A stretch of DNA of 64,000 bases from Cronobacter sakazakii (GCF_000982825.1 NZ_CP011048.1:1-64000); one strand, 5' to 3'; shown: positions 45,194-54,502, numbered from the stretch's first letter. Program-made: numbers and translations. Notes: generated by a model from the sequence alone, not told the origin.

Positions 45194-45987
45194 CCGCCAG
45201 TTACCGCATTTTTAACGTGACGCTGCGCCGTCGCATTTCTGTCACCCCTTCGCTGCTGCGCTGCGTGTTTACCGGCCCGGATGTGGCGCACATGAAACAT
45301 GAAGCGCCCGATCAGCGCATCAAGCTGATGTTCGCCAGACCCGACGGCAACACCGCCCGGCTGCCGGTGAGCGACAGCTGGTATCAGGATTATCTGGCGC
45401 TGCCGCGCGAGCGGCGGCCTTTTATGCGCACCTACACGTTGCGCGCGCTGCGCAGAGAGGCGTGCGAGCTGGACGTCGAGTTCGTCCTGCACGGCGACAG
45501 CGGCGGCTATGAATGGAGCGCTGACGAGGCGCTTCGTCAGGCGCTGCTGGTGGCTGATGAAACCGCGCTGCCCGCCGCACTCGGCATCCTTGAACAGCTC
45601 GCGCGCCAGCCTGCGCCGCCGCGCGTCCAGGCGTTTCTGGAAGTGCCCCTGGCGCAGGATATCCAGCCGCTGCGTTATCCCTTTGCCGATATTCACTGGC
45701 TGGCGCGTGATGAAAACGTTCTGCACGGCGAACGGCTGCTGGAAGCGGTGAAAGACGCCGCGACGCTGCCCGTAAGCGAGCAGGTGTCGACGCAGATGAC
45801 TGAAGATGACGATGAAGAGACGCTCATCTGGCAGCGCGCTGGCGGGGCAGGGGCGTTTCGCGCCTGGGTGGCCGCGGAATCCGGCGCGGTGAAACGGCTG
45901 CGTCACTACCTGACGCGTGAGCGCCAGCTCGATCCCGCCCGTGCCTGTTTTATGGCGTACTGGTCGCGTGGTAAAAGCCACGTATAA
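45190..45987 (+). CDS. viuB: Siderophore-interacting protein (ViuB/YqjH-like ferric-siderophore reductase)
   Basis: This 265-residue cytosolic flavoprotein is expected to release iron from imported ferric siderophore by NAD(P)H/FAD-dependent reduction. The FAD-binding RPFMRTYTLR motif (residues ~77-86) and EFVLHGDSGG are present, and the nucleotide-binding half begins LLVADETALPAALGILEQL. Between the two only about 17 residues remain, where related proteins usually have 40-50, including the GDR/GPRG segment, so a region appears to have been lost in frame. A C-terminal FMAYWSRGKS matches the family YWRRG motif. Coupled to shiF by an ATGA overlap. Activity is uncertain because of the gap. Confidence 0.8.
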   Translation: MTASYRIFNVTLRRRISVTPSLLRCVFTGPDVAHMKHEAPDQRIKLMFARPDGNTARLPVSDSWYQDYLALPRERRPFMRTYTLRALRREACELDVEFVLHGDSGGYEWSADEALRQALLVADETALPAALGILEQLARQPAPPRVQAFLEVPLAQDIQPLRYPFADIHWLARDENVLHGERLLEAVKDAATLPVSEQVSTQMTEDDDEETLIWQRAGGAGAFRAWVAAESGAVKRLRHYLTRERQLDPARACFMAYWSRGKSHV

Positions 45988-46002
45988 TGCCGTTTTACAG
46001 CG

Positions 46003-46084
46003 TTCAGGCTGTATTCTGCGTTTAACACCCTTTACGCTGTAATTGCATGCTACAGCCTGAAGGGTGTAAAATAGAGAATACAGC
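46003..46084. promoter_or_regulatory. Symmetrical operator array upstream of hipBA
   Basis: Four GCTGTA elements are arranged as an 82-bp palindrome: direct at 46008-46013 and 46036-46041, inverted (TACAGC) at 46051-46056 and 46079-46084. Both pairs are spaced 28 bp. Extended arms are perfect: TTCAGGCTGTA (46003-46013) with 46051-46061, GCTGTATTCT (46009-46018 region) with 46075-46084, and ACACCCTT (46025-46032) with 46060-46067. HipB most likely binds here to repress its operon. Confidence 0.6.
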
Positions 46085-46117
46085 TTATCGTATGTATCTG
46101 AAGGTGCGACCAGCAAG

Positions 46118-46399
46118 ATGAACACCCGGTATCCACTGAAAACGCTCAGCCAGCTGCGCCCGCTGCTGGTGGGCTTTCGTAAAAAACAGGGGCTGACCCA
46201 GAAAGAGGTTTCGGCGCGGCTTGGCGTCACGCAGCAAACCTATGCGCGGCTGGAGGCGAACCCCGAAACGGCCAGCATCGAGCGCCTGTTCCGCGTCTTT
46301 AACGTGCTGGGCATTGAGATGACGCTGTGCGAAACGCAGGCGGCGGAGACTGACGCGCCCGCGCGTGACGATTCGCCTGCCCACCGCGAGGTGTGGTAA
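46118..46399 (+). CDS. hipB: HipB-like antitoxin, helix-turn-helix regulator
   Basis: This 93-residue XRE-family DNA-binding protein has a helix-turn-helix at about residues 25-60 (KKQGLTQKEVSARLGVTQQTYARLE) and a dimerising strand ending LGIEMTLCETQ. It is encoded directly before hipA, so it should neutralise HipA and repress the operon through the repeat array 35-115 bp upstream. An AAGGTG ribosome site lies at a rather long spacing. The proline/acid-rich tail is likely disordered. Intact. Confidence 0.9.
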   Translation: MNTRYPLKTLSQLRPLLVGFRKKQGLTQKEVSARLGVTQQTYARLEANPETASIERLFRVFNVLGIEMTLCETQAAETDAPARDDSPAHREVW

Positions 46400-46401
46400 T
46401 C

Positions 46402-47721
46402 ATGCGCCGCACGTCGCGTTTAGCGCTCTGGATGAACGGCCTGCCGGTCGGTTACTGGGATAAACACAACGGCGAAGACCGGCTGACCTATCTGCCGGAG
46501 TGGATTGCCGATCCGCAGGGCAGGCCGCTGTCGCTGTCGCTGCCGTTCACGCCCGGTAATCAGTCATACCGTGGCGCGCAGGTGCGCGATTACTTCGACA
46601 ACCTGCTGCCGGACAGCGAAAACATCCGGCGGCGACTGGCGATGCGCTACCGGGCGCAGAGCCTGGAGCCGTTCGATCTGCTGGCGGAGCTGGGACGTGA
46701 CTGCGTCGGCGCCATTCAGCTGCTGCCTGCCGGTGAAGCGCCGGAAGGGCTCTTTACCATTCGCGCCCGGCCACTCACCACAGTGGATATTGCCGCGATG
46801 CTGCGCCACACCGCAGAGGCCTTTCCCGGCCAGCATGGCGGGGAAGAGGAGCTGCGGCTCTCCATTGCGGGCGCGCAGGAGAAAACCGCGCTGCTATGGC
46901 ACGAAGGCCAGTGGTGCCTGCCGGAGGGCAATACGCCCACCACGCATATTTTCAAACTGCCGCTGGGGCTGGTGGGCAATATGCAGGCGGACATGCGCAC
47001 CTCGATTGAAAACGAATGGCTCTGCGCGCAGCTGCTGGAAGCCTGGGATATTCCGGTCGCGCGCACGCAGATGGCGCAGTTCGATGAGCAAAAAGTGCTG
47101 ATTGTCGAACGCTTCGACCGGCGTCTTTCGGCCGATGGGCAGTGGTGGCTGCGTCTGCCGCAGGAAGATATGTGCCAGGCGCTCGGCGTCTCGCCGCTGC
47201 GTAAATATCAGGCCGACGGCGGGCCGGGCATCGGTGATATCATGACGGTTCTGAGCCGTTCAGAAAACGCGCAGGCGGATCGCGCGAATTTCTTCCGCGC
47301 GCAGATTATTTTCTGGATCCTCGCCGCGACCGACGGCCACGCCAAGAATTTCAGCATTGCGCATCTGCCCGGCAACCGCTACCACCTGACGCCGCTTTAC
47401 GACGTCCTTTCCGCCTGGCCGGTCATCGGACCGGGTAATAACCAGATAGCCTGGCAGAAGTGCAAGCTGGCGATGGCGGTGCGCAGCGGCAGTAACTATT
47501 ACCATCTGAGCCAGATCCGCCGCCGTCACTGGCTGCGCCAGGGCGAGCTTGCCGGGCTGTCGGCGGCGCAGGTCAACGACATGATTGATGCGCTGACAGC
47601 CAGCGCGCCTGCGGTGATCGCGCGCGTGGCCGACGCGCTCCCGGTGGATTTCCCTGCCTCTCTGGCCGACGTTATTTTTAACGGCATGCGCCAGCAGTGC
47701 GCGCGCCTCGCGGCCGCATAA
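46402..47721 (+). CDS. hipA: HipA-type serine/threonine kinase toxin
   Basis: This kinase of 439 residues belongs to the HipA family, whose studied members phosphorylate aminoacyl-tRNA synthetases and induce dormancy. Visible are the N-terminal HipA_N domain (ALWMNGLPVGYW, DYFDNLLPDSENIRRRLA), the P-loop-like LRLSIAGAQEKTALL, THIFKLP with the ATP-contacting lysine, ENEWLCAQLLEAWDIPVA, the catalytic loop ILAATDGHAKNFSI and the YDVLSAWP magnesium region. The ATG at 46402 lies 2 bp after the hipB stop with GAGGTG as ribosome site. It appears catalytically complete. An iteron-like 18-mer occurs inside the gene at 46773-46790. Confidence 0.92.
   Translation: MRRTSRLALWMNGLPVGYWDKHNGEDRLTYLPEWIADPQGRPLSLSLPFTPGNQSYRGAQVRDYFDNLLPDSENIRRRLAMRYRAQSLEPFDLLAELGRDCVGAIQLLPAGEAPEGLFTIRARPLTTVDIAAMLRHTAEAFPGQHGGEEELRLSIAGAQEKTALLWHEGQWCLPEGNTPTTHIFKLPLGLVGNMQADMRTSIENEWLCAQLLEAWDIPVARTQMAQFDEQKVLIVERFDRRLSADGQWWLRLPQEDMCQALGVSPLRKYQADGGPGIGDIMTVLSRSENAQADRANFFRAQIIFWILAATDGHAKNFSIAHLPGNRYHLTPLYDVLSAWPVIGPGNNQIAWQKCKLAMAVRSGSNYYHLSQIRRRHWLRQGELAGLSAAQVNDMIDALTASAPAVIARVADALPVDFPASLADVIFNGMRQQCARLAAA
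46773..46790. repeat. Iteron-like 18-mer inside hipA
   Basis: ACTCACCACAGTGGATAT differs by one base from the RepB iterons at 31294-31311 and at about 32395-32412. It encodes LTTVDI in hipA. It may be a chance or coding-constrained match, or a distant RepB site. Confidence 0.35.
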
Positions 47722-48026
47722 TCTCTCATCCTGCGCCGTTTCGAACGCGGTGCGGATACCTCTTCTTCTGACGCGCCCCGCCGCGCGTCCCGGCACTTCT
47801 CCGGTAATGGTCTATGATTGTTCACGTATGCCGCCAGGGTCGGGACAATCCGTTATCCGTTGTACCTCCCAGGCAGAAAACCGCTTTCACACAGGCGGCC
47901 TGCGCGCTACCGGCCCGCTGCGGCACCCGGATCATGCTTTCACATTCACGTTCCTGAGGCGCGCCACAGGAGCGGAAATCGCGCGATCGCGCCACTGCTC
48001 ACTTCTGGATTAAATGAGGTAACAGA
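47722..48026. other. Intergenic region upstream of treZ
   Basis: About 300 bp, GC-rich, without a convincing frame. It should hold the treZYX promoter, and TGAGGTAA just before 48027 is the treZ ribosome site. No clear hairpin or operator is seen. Confidence 0.45.
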
Positions 48027-49811
48027 ATGGAGTCAACATTCCTGAAAAGTTGGGGTAGCGAATATGCGGCGGACGGCGCCGCTCGCTTCCGTCTCTGGGC
48101 GACCGGACAGAAGCGCGTGACGCTGCGCCTCGCGGGCCAGGATTTGCCCATGACGCCGACAGGCGATGGCTGGTTTGAACTGGAAGTGCCGGGCGTCGCA
48201 CCCGGAACCGAATACTGTTTTGTGCTGGAAGACGGCATGACCGTGCCGGACCCGGCTTCACGCGCCCAGAAAGCGGACGTTAACGGGCCGTCGCTGGTTG
48301 TCGATCCCGCCGCGTATCAGTGGCAAACCACGGACTGGCATGGCCGCCCGTGGGAAGAGACGGTTGTGTATGAGATGCATATCGGCACATTCACGCCGGA
48401 AGGCACCTTCCGCGCGGCGATTGAAAAGCTGCCGTATCTGGCGCAGCTTGGCGTCACGATGCTGGAAGTGCTGCCGGTGTCGCAGTTCGGCGGTAACCGC
48501 GGCTGGGGTTACGACGGCGTGCTGCTTTACGCGCCGCATTCCGCCTACGGTACGCCGGACGATTTCAAAGCGTTTATCGACGCCGCCCACGCCCACGGGC
48601 TCTCCGTGGTGCTGGATATCGTGCTCAACCACTTCGGCCCGGAAGGCAACTATCTGCCGCTGCTGGCACCCGATTTCTTCCACAAAGAGCGCATGACGCC
48701 GTGGGGCAACGGCATCGCCTATGACGTCGATGCGGTGCGCCGTTACATCGTCGAAGCGCCGCTCTACTGGTTGAAAGAGTACCGCCTGGACGGCCTGCGT
48801 TTTGACGCCATCGATCAGATTGAAGACACCTCAGCAAAACATGCGCTGGTTGAAATCGCCGAGCGCATCCGTGCAGAAATCACCGACCGCCCGGCGCATC
48901 TCACCACCGAAGACAGCCGCAACGTCATTTTCCTGCACCCGCGCAACCCGGACGGCAGCGCGCCGCTGTTTACCGGCGAATGGAACGACGATTTTCACAA
49001 CGCCATCCATGTGTTCGCCACCGGCGAAACGCACGCCTATTACCAAGACTTCGCCGATCAGCCTGAAAAACTCGTCGCCCGCATACTGACGGAGGGTTTT
49101 GCCTACCAGGGCGAAGTGTCACCACAGAGCGGCGAGCCGCGCGGCGTGGACAGCACCGGCCAGCCGCCGGTCGCGTTCGTCGATTTTATCCAGAACCACG
49201 ATCAGGTCGGCAACCGCGCCTGGGGCGAGCGCCTGATTGAGCTGGCGGGAAGCGACCGTACCAAAGTGCTGCTCGCCACCCTGCTGCTCTCGCCGCACAT
49301 TCCGCTGCTGTTTATGGGCGAAGAGTACGGCGAAACCAACCCGTTCCTGTTCTTTACCGATTTTCACGGCGACCTCGCAAAAGCCGTGCGCGAAGGCCGC
49401 GCGTGTGAATTTGAAGGCCACGGCGACTGGGACGGCGACAGCGTGCCGGATCCGAACGCGCAGCAAACCTTTGAGATGTCGAAACTCGACTGGCAGAAGC
49501 CGGAAAGCGAAGAGGGGAGGGCGTGGCTTGCGCTCACCCGCGAGCTGCTGGCGCTTCGCCGTGCGCATATCGTGCCGCTGCTGGCCACAGCGGGCGGCCA
49601 CAGCGGGCGCGTTATCGACACCGCGCCGGGCTTCGTGGCGGTGAGCTGGACCTTCCCGAAAGGCACGCTGTCGCTGGCGCTGAATATCGGCGAGCGCCCG
49701 CTGCCGCTGCCGGAAATGCCGGGCGATACGCTGTTCGCCTGGCCGCAGGCAGGCGACGAACTGCCTGCTAACAGCATTCACGTTCGCCTGGCGAAAGGAG
49801 ACGCGCAATGA
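48027..49811 (+). CDS. treZ: Malto-oligosyltrehalose trehalohydrolase TreZ
   Basis: This 594-residue GH13 enzyme releases trehalose from maltooligosyl-trehalose. It has an N-terminal beta-sandwich (ARFRLWATGQKRVTLRL), then a (beta/alpha)8 barrel with the GH13 regions: VVLDIVLNHFGPEG (region I), LDGLRFDAIDQI with the nucleophile aspartate (II), THLTTEDSRN-type strand with the acid Glu (III; here RPAHLTTEDSRN), and FIQNHDQVGNR (IV). YEMHIGTFTPEGTF and GYDGVLLYAP are typical of TreZ. A TGAGGTAA ribosome site precedes it. The stop overlaps treY by 4 bp. With TreY and GlgX it forms a glucan-to-trehalose pathway. Confidence 0.94.
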   Translation: MESTFLKSWGSEYAADGAARFRLWATGQKRVTLRLAGQDLPMTPTGDGWFELEVPGVAPGTEYCFVLEDGMTVPDPASRAQKADVNGPSLVVDPAAYQWQTTDWHGRPWEETVVYEMHIGTFTPEGTFRAAIEKLPYLAQLGVTMLEVLPVSQFGGNRGWGYDGVLLYAPHSAYGTPDDFKAFIDAAHAHGLSVVLDIVLNHFGPEGNYLPLLAPDFFHKERMTPWGNGIAYDVDAVRRYIVEAPLYWLKEYRLDGLRFDAIDQIEDTSAKHALVEIAERIRAEITDRPAHLTTEDSRNVIFLHPRNPDGSAPLFTGEWNDDFHNAIHVFATGETHAYYQDFADQPEKLVARILTEGFAYQGEVSPQSGEPRGVDSTGQPPVAFVDFIQNHDQVGNRAWGERLIELAGSDRTKVLLATLLLSPHIPLLFMGEEYGETNPFLFFTDFHGDLAKAVREGRACEFEGHGDWDGDSVPDPNAQQTFEMSKLDWQKPESEEGRAWLALTRELLALRRAHIVPLLATAGGHSGRVIDTAPGFVAVSWTFPKGTLSLALNIGERPLPLPEMPGDTLFAWPQAGDELPANSIHVRLAKGDAQ

Positions 49812-52339
49812 GTATTCCTTCTTCAACGTACCGTATTCAGTTTCGCAACGGTATGACGTTTGACCGCGCGGCGGGCCTGGTGCCTTATCTGAAGCGGCTT
49901 GGCATCAGCCATCTGTACGCGTCGCCGGTGTTTACCGCGACCACCGGCTCCACCCACGGTTATGACGTGACCGACGCTAATGAAATCGAGCCGTCCATCG
50001 GCGGGCGCGAGGGCTTTGACCGCATGGTGCAGGCGCTCAAAGCCGCCGGGCTGGGGCTGATCCTCGATATCGTGCCCAACCATATGGCGGCGTCGCTGGA
50101 AAACCCCTGGTGGCGCGATGTGATTGAACACGGCGAAAAAAGCCGTTACGCCCGCCATTTCGATATCGACTGGACGCGCCGCCTGACGCTGCCGTTCCTG
50201 GGCGACACGTTTGAGAACGTGCTGGAGAACGGCGAAATCAGTATTAAGGCCGATCCGAAAACCGGCAAACCCGCGCTCGCCTATTACGACAGCTACTATC
50301 CGCTCAACCCGGAGACCTGGCAGGGGCGTGAGGCGGACGTGCTGGCCATTACTGATAAACAGGCGATTGCTGAGCTGCATGACCGCCAGCCGTACCAGTT
50401 AATTTCCTGGCGTGACGCGCCGCGCTCGCTCTCCTACCGCCGCTTTTTTGAGATAACCGGGCTTGCGGGCGTGCGCGTTGAAGATGACGCCGTGTTTGAC
50501 GACAGCCACCGGCTGATCCTCGAACTGGTGCACGCCGGCGCGGTGGATGGCCTGCGGGTGGATCACGTCGACGGCCTTGCCGATCCGAAAGCGTATCTGG
50601 AGCGGCTGCGCGAAAAAGCCGGGCCGGATTGCTACATCACCGTCGAAAAAATTCTCGGCAAGGGCGAGCAGATCCCCGACGACTGGCCGATTTCCGGCAC
50701 CACCGGCTATGAATTTATCGCCGCGCTCTCGGATGTGCTGGTGGATGACGCGAAGCTCGACGACCTCAGCAAGGCGTATCACGACGTGGTTGGCCAGGAA
50801 GTGGATATGTCTGCCGAACTGCGTGACGCCAAGCTGCTGATGGCCGACCGGAATTTTGAAGGTGAATTCACCACGCTGCTGCGGCTCGCAACCCGCATTG
50901 CACAGCAGGAAGGCGTGACGCTGGAAGAGCCGGTGCTTCGCGGCGCGCTGCGTGAGCTGCTGGTGGCCTTCCCGGTGTATCGCACCTACGGCACCGCGCA
51001 GGGGCTGACGCCCGCCGACAGCGCGCTGCTGCAGAAAGTGGTCGCGAAAGTGCAGGCCAGCGAGCACGCGCCGGATGCGCAGGCGCTCGGGTTTCTCGCT
51101 GATGTGCTGGCTGGCAACCTCTCCGGCGGCTCACTCGCCGACGCCGCCACGTTCCGCACCCGTTTTCAGCAACTTACCGGCCCGCTGATGGCCAAATCGG
51201 TGGAAGACACGCTGTTTTTCCGCCAGAACATGCAGCTTGCGCTCAATGAAGTGGGGGCTGAACCGCTGCCGCGCACCTACTCAGCAGATCGCTTTCATAA
51301 AGAGATGAAGCTGCGTCTGCAACATCAGCCGGACGCGCTTACCAGCACGTCGACGCATGACACCAAACGCGGCGAAGACGCCCGCGCCAGGCTCTATGTG
51401 CTCACCGAAGCGCCGCTGTTTTATGCCGAATGCGTCGCGCGCTGGCGTCAGCTCAACCAGACAAAAGTGGTGTTCCTTAATGACGGCACCGCGCCGAAGG
51501 GCGCCGATACCTGGATGCTCTATCAGGCGCTGGCGGGCGTCTGGCCCGCCACGCTGAAGCCGGATGACGCCGAGGGCCTGAAGGCGCTGGAAGAACGCTT
51601 CCTGGGCTTTGTGGAAAAGGCGCTGCGTGAAGCGAAGCTGCGCACCGACTGGGCGGACACCAACGACGCCTATGAAAAAGCGGTGCTGGATTACGCACGC
51701 CATATGCTCTCGCCGGATAATCAGGATTTCCTGAAGGATTTCCACGAAGCATTGCAGCCATTTATCCGCGCGGGCCTGGTCAACAGCCTGACTCAAACGG
51801 CGCTTAAACTGACCGCGCCTGGCGTGCCGGATATCTACCAGGGCAGCGAAGCGCTCAACTTCAGCCTGGTGGACCCGGATAACCGCCGCGAGCCGGATTT
51901 TATCGCGCTCGACAGCATGCTGGCGCCGCAGGCGAATCTTGCTGCCACCTCGCAGGACTGGATCAGCGGGCGGCTTAAGCAGCACCTGATCGCCCGCGTG
52001 CTGCACCTGCGCCAGCAGAATCCAGCGCTGTTCCGCCACGGCGACTATCTGCCGCTTCACACCGAAGGCGAGTTCGACAGTAACGTGATTGCTTACGCCC
52101 GCACGCACGGCGATGACGCCATCATCGTGATAGCGCCGCGGCTGATGTTTACCGCGCTTTATGAAAGCGCGTCGCTACCGGCCCGTGCAGGCTGGCACGA
52201 CACCCACATCGTGCTGCCAGCGACGCTCGCGCAGCGACGCTGGCGCAACGTGCTGACCGGCGAGACGGTAACGCTCGCCGATCGGATAAACCTGGAGACA
52301 GCCGACGGCTGCTCGTCCGTGATACTCATAACCGACTGA
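49808..52339 (+). CDS. treY: Maltooligosyl trehalose synthase TreY
   Basis: This GH13 intramolecular transglucosylase of 843 residues converts the reducing-end alpha-1,4 bond of maltodextrins to alpha-1,1. TreY hallmarks: STYRIQFRNGMTFDRAAGLVPYL, LYASPVFTATTGSTHGYDV, LILDIVPNHMAAS, DGLRVDHVDGLADPKAYL with the nucleophile, CYITVEKILGKGEQ, TSTSTHDTKRGEDARARL and LTAPGVPDIYQGSE. The length is usual or slightly above. It is coupled to treZ by an ATGA overlap, and glgX starts about 68 bp downstream. Confidence 0.95.
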   Translation: MSIPSSTYRIQFRNGMTFDRAAGLVPYLKRLGISHLYASPVFTATTGSTHGYDVTDANEIEPSIGGREGFDRMVQALKAAGLGLILDIVPNHMAASLENPWWRDVIEHGEKSRYARHFDIDWTRRLTLPFLGDTFENVLENGEISIKADPKTGKPALAYYDSYYPLNPETWQGREADVLAITDKQAIAELHDRQPYQLISWRDAPRSLSYRRFFEITGLAGVRVEDDAVFDDSHRLILELVHAGAVDGLRVDHVDGLADPKAYLERLREKAGPDCYITVEKILGKGEQIPDDWPISGTTGYEFIAALSDVLVDDAKLDDLSKAYHDVVGQEVDMSAELRDAKLLMADRNFEGEFTTLLRLATRIAQQEGVTLEEPVLRGALRELLVAFPVYRTYGTAQGLTPADSALLQKVVAKVQASEHAPDAQALGFLADVLAGNLSGGSLADAATFRTRFQQLTGPLMAKSVEDTLFFRQNMQLALNEVGAEPLPRTYSADRFHKEMKLRLQHQPDALTSTSTHDTKRGEDARARLYVLTEAPLFYAECVARWRQLNQTKVVFLNDGTAPKGADTWMLYQALAGVWPATLKPDDAEGLKALEERFLGFVEKALREAKLRTDWADTNDAYEKAVLDYARHMLSPDNQDFLKDFHEALQPFIRAGLVNSLTQTALKLTAPGVPDIYQGSEALNFSLVDPDNRREPDFIALDSMLAPQANLAATSQDWISGRLKQHLIARVLHLRQQNPALFRHGDYLPLHTEGEFDSNVIAYARTHGDDAIIVIAPRLMFTALYESASLPARAGWHDTHIVLPATLAQRRWRNVLTGETVTLADRINLETADGCSSVILITD

Positions 52340-52407
52340 TTCCATGCAAATAAACATCATGAATCGTGGTAGTCCTGAACATTTATGGTCCGGAGGGAGA
52401 GGGAGAT

Positions 52408-54483
52408 ATGTCAAACGGTAAGGCTTTTGAAATCACGGCGGGATGCAGTTATCCCCTCGGCGCAAATTACGACGGCGAGGGGGTGAACTTCGCCATTTTC
52501 TCTGCACACGCCGAGCGCGTGGAGCTGTGTCTCTACGATCCGAGCGGCAAAAATGAAATCGCTCGTCTGACGCTGCCGGAATATACGCATGAAGTCTGGC
52601 ACGGCTATGTGCCAGGCCTGCAACCTGGCGCGCTGTATGGCTACCGCGTACACGGGCCGTACGATCCGGAAAACGGTCATCGCTTTAACCCGAACAAGCT
52701 GCTGGTCGACCCGTACGCACGCGATCTGGTCGGCAATATCGAATGGAACGAGGCGCATTTTGCCTACGACCTGCTGCACGAAGATAAAGACCTTACCTTC
52801 GATGAGCGCGACAGCGCGCCGTATATGCCGAAGTGTCGCGTCATCGATCCGAACGAATTTGACTGGCAGGATCAGAACCGGCCCTCCATCGCCTGGCCAC
52901 ACGCGGTGGTGTATGAAACGCATGTTAAAGGCTTCACGCAGCTCAACCCGGCGGTGCCGCCGGAGCTGCGCGGCACCTACGACGGCATGGGGCATAAGGC
53001 GACGGTGGATTACATCAAGAGCCTGGGCATTACCTCTGTTGAACTGCTGCCGGTGCACTGGTTCCCGGACGATCAGCATCTGCTGGACAAGGGGCTGAAA
53101 AACTTCTGGGGCTACAATTCGCTCGGCTTCTTCGCGCCCGCCTCGCGCTATTTCGGCCCGCGCGGCATTCAGGGTTTTCGCGATATGGTGCGCGCCTACC
53201 ATGACGCCGGTATCGAGGTGATCTTGGATGTGGTCTATAACCACACCGCCGAAGGCAACGAGCTTGGCCCGACGCTCTCGTTCAAGGGCATCGATAACTT
53301 CTCTTATTACCGCACGCTGCCCGATCAGCACCGCTATTACATCAATGATACCGGCACCGGCAATACGGTGAATACGTCGCACCCGCGCGTGCTGCAGATG
53401 GTGATGGATTCGCTGCGTTACTGGGCGGAATCGATGCATATCGACGGTTTCCGTTTCGATCTCGGCACCATTCTTGGCCGCGAACCGGAAGGATTTGACC
53501 AGCGCGGCGGCTTCTTTGACGCCATCATGCAGGATCCGGTGCTCTCGAAAGTGAAGCTGATTGGCGAGCCGTGGGACATCGGCCCCGGCGGTTACCAGGT
53601 GGGCGGCTTCCCGCCGGGCTGGGCGGAGTGGAACGACAAATACCGCGATACGGTGCGTGAATACTGGAAGGGCGATAACGTCTCGACTGATTTCGCGGCG
53701 CGCCTGCTGGGCTCCGGCGATCTCTACGATCAGCGTGGCCGCCGTCCGTGGGCGAGCGTCAACTTTATTACCGCCCATGACGGCTTCACGCTCAACGACC
53801 TGGTGTCGTACAACGAGAAGCACAATGAGGATAACGGGGAAGACAACAACGACGGCCATAACGATAACCGCTCCTATAACTACGGCGCGGAAGGCCCGAC
53901 GGACGATGAAGGCATCAACGCGGTGCGTGAGCGCCAGAAACGTAACTTCCTCGCCACGTTGTTGTTCTCCCACGGTACGCCGATGCTGCTGGCGGGTGAC
54001 GAGTTTGGCCGCAGCCAGATGGGGAATAACAACGGCTACTGCCAGGACAGCGAAATTTCCTGGGTGCACTGGGAGAACCTGCCGGAAAGTGCCGAGGCGC
54101 TGCGCGAATTTACCCGTAAGGTGATTAAGCTGCGCGCCGAACAGCCGCTGCTGCGCCGTGAAAACTGGCGCGACGGGATGGTTATCGAGTGGTTCAACGC
54201 GGGCGGTGGCTATCAGCAACCGGAGCAGTGGGACGAAGGCTCGACGCTCGGGGTGTACATCGGCAGGCCCGATCTGGAAACCGAAGAAGGTATCTGGCAC
54301 GACGTGCTGATGCTGTTCAACCCGTTTGAAGGCAACGTGCCGTTCCGCATTCCGCAGTTTGGCGAAGGCGGCTGGGTGCTGGAGCTGACCACCTCCGACA
54401 CCGCGAATCACGGGCTGGTTATCACCAAAGAGAAGGATTTCGAGCTCGAAGGGCGCAGCATCGCGCTGTTCAGACGTCCGTAA
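52408..54483 (+). CDS. glgX: Glycogen debranching enzyme GlgX/TreX
   Basis: This isoamylase-type GH13 enzyme of 691 residues cleaves alpha-1,6 branches, supplying linear maltodextrin to TreY. The start is set at 52408, behind a strong GGAGGGAGAGGGAG site. It has an N-terminal CBM48 (YPLGANYDGEGVNFAIFSAHAERVEL), then AHAVVYETHVKGFTQLNPAV, VILDVVYNHTAEGN, IDGFRFDLGTILGREP, LIGEPWDIGPGGYQVGGFP, NFITAHDGFTLNDLVSYNEKHN and LLFSHGTPMLLAGDEFGRSQ. The central acidic stretch (NEDNGEDNNDGHNDNRSYN) is normal for the family. Last gene of the treZ-treY-glgX operon, with a terminator 20 bp downstream. Grouped with treYZ, it plays the TreX role. Confidence 0.94.
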   Translation: MSNGKAFEITAGCSYPLGANYDGEGVNFAIFSAHAERVELCLYDPSGKNEIARLTLPEYTHEVWHGYVPGLQPGALYGYRVHGPYDPENGHRFNPNKLLVDPYARDLVGNIEWNEAHFAYDLLHEDKDLTFDERDSAPYMPKCRVIDPNEFDWQDQNRPSIAWPHAVVYETHVKGFTQLNPAVPPELRGTYDGMGHKATVDYIKSLGITSVELLPVHWFPDDQHLLDKGLKNFWGYNSLGFFAPASRYFGPRGIQGFRDMVRAYHDAGIEVILDVVYNHTAEGNELGPTLSFKGIDNFSYYRTLPDQHRYYINDTGTGNTVNTSHPRVLQMVMDSLRYWAESMHIDGFRFDLGTILGREPEGFDQRGGFFDAIMQDPVLSKVKLIGEPWDIGPGGYQVGGFPPGWAEWNDKYRDTVREYWKGDNVSTDFAARLLGSGDLYDQRGRRPWASVNFITAHDGFTLNDLVSYNEKHNEDNGEDNNDGHNDNRSYNYGAEGPTDDEGINAVRERQKRNFLATLLFSHGTPMLLAGDEFGRSQMGNNNGYCQDSEISWVHWENLPESAEALREFTRKVIKLRAEQPLLRRENWRDGMVIEWFNAGGGYQQPEQWDEGSTLGVYIGRPDLETEEGIWHDVLMLFNPFEGNVPFRIPQFGEGGWVLELTTSDTANHGLVITKEKDFELEGRSIALFRRP

Positions 54484-54502
54484 TGGCGATGCCATAAAAA
54501 CC

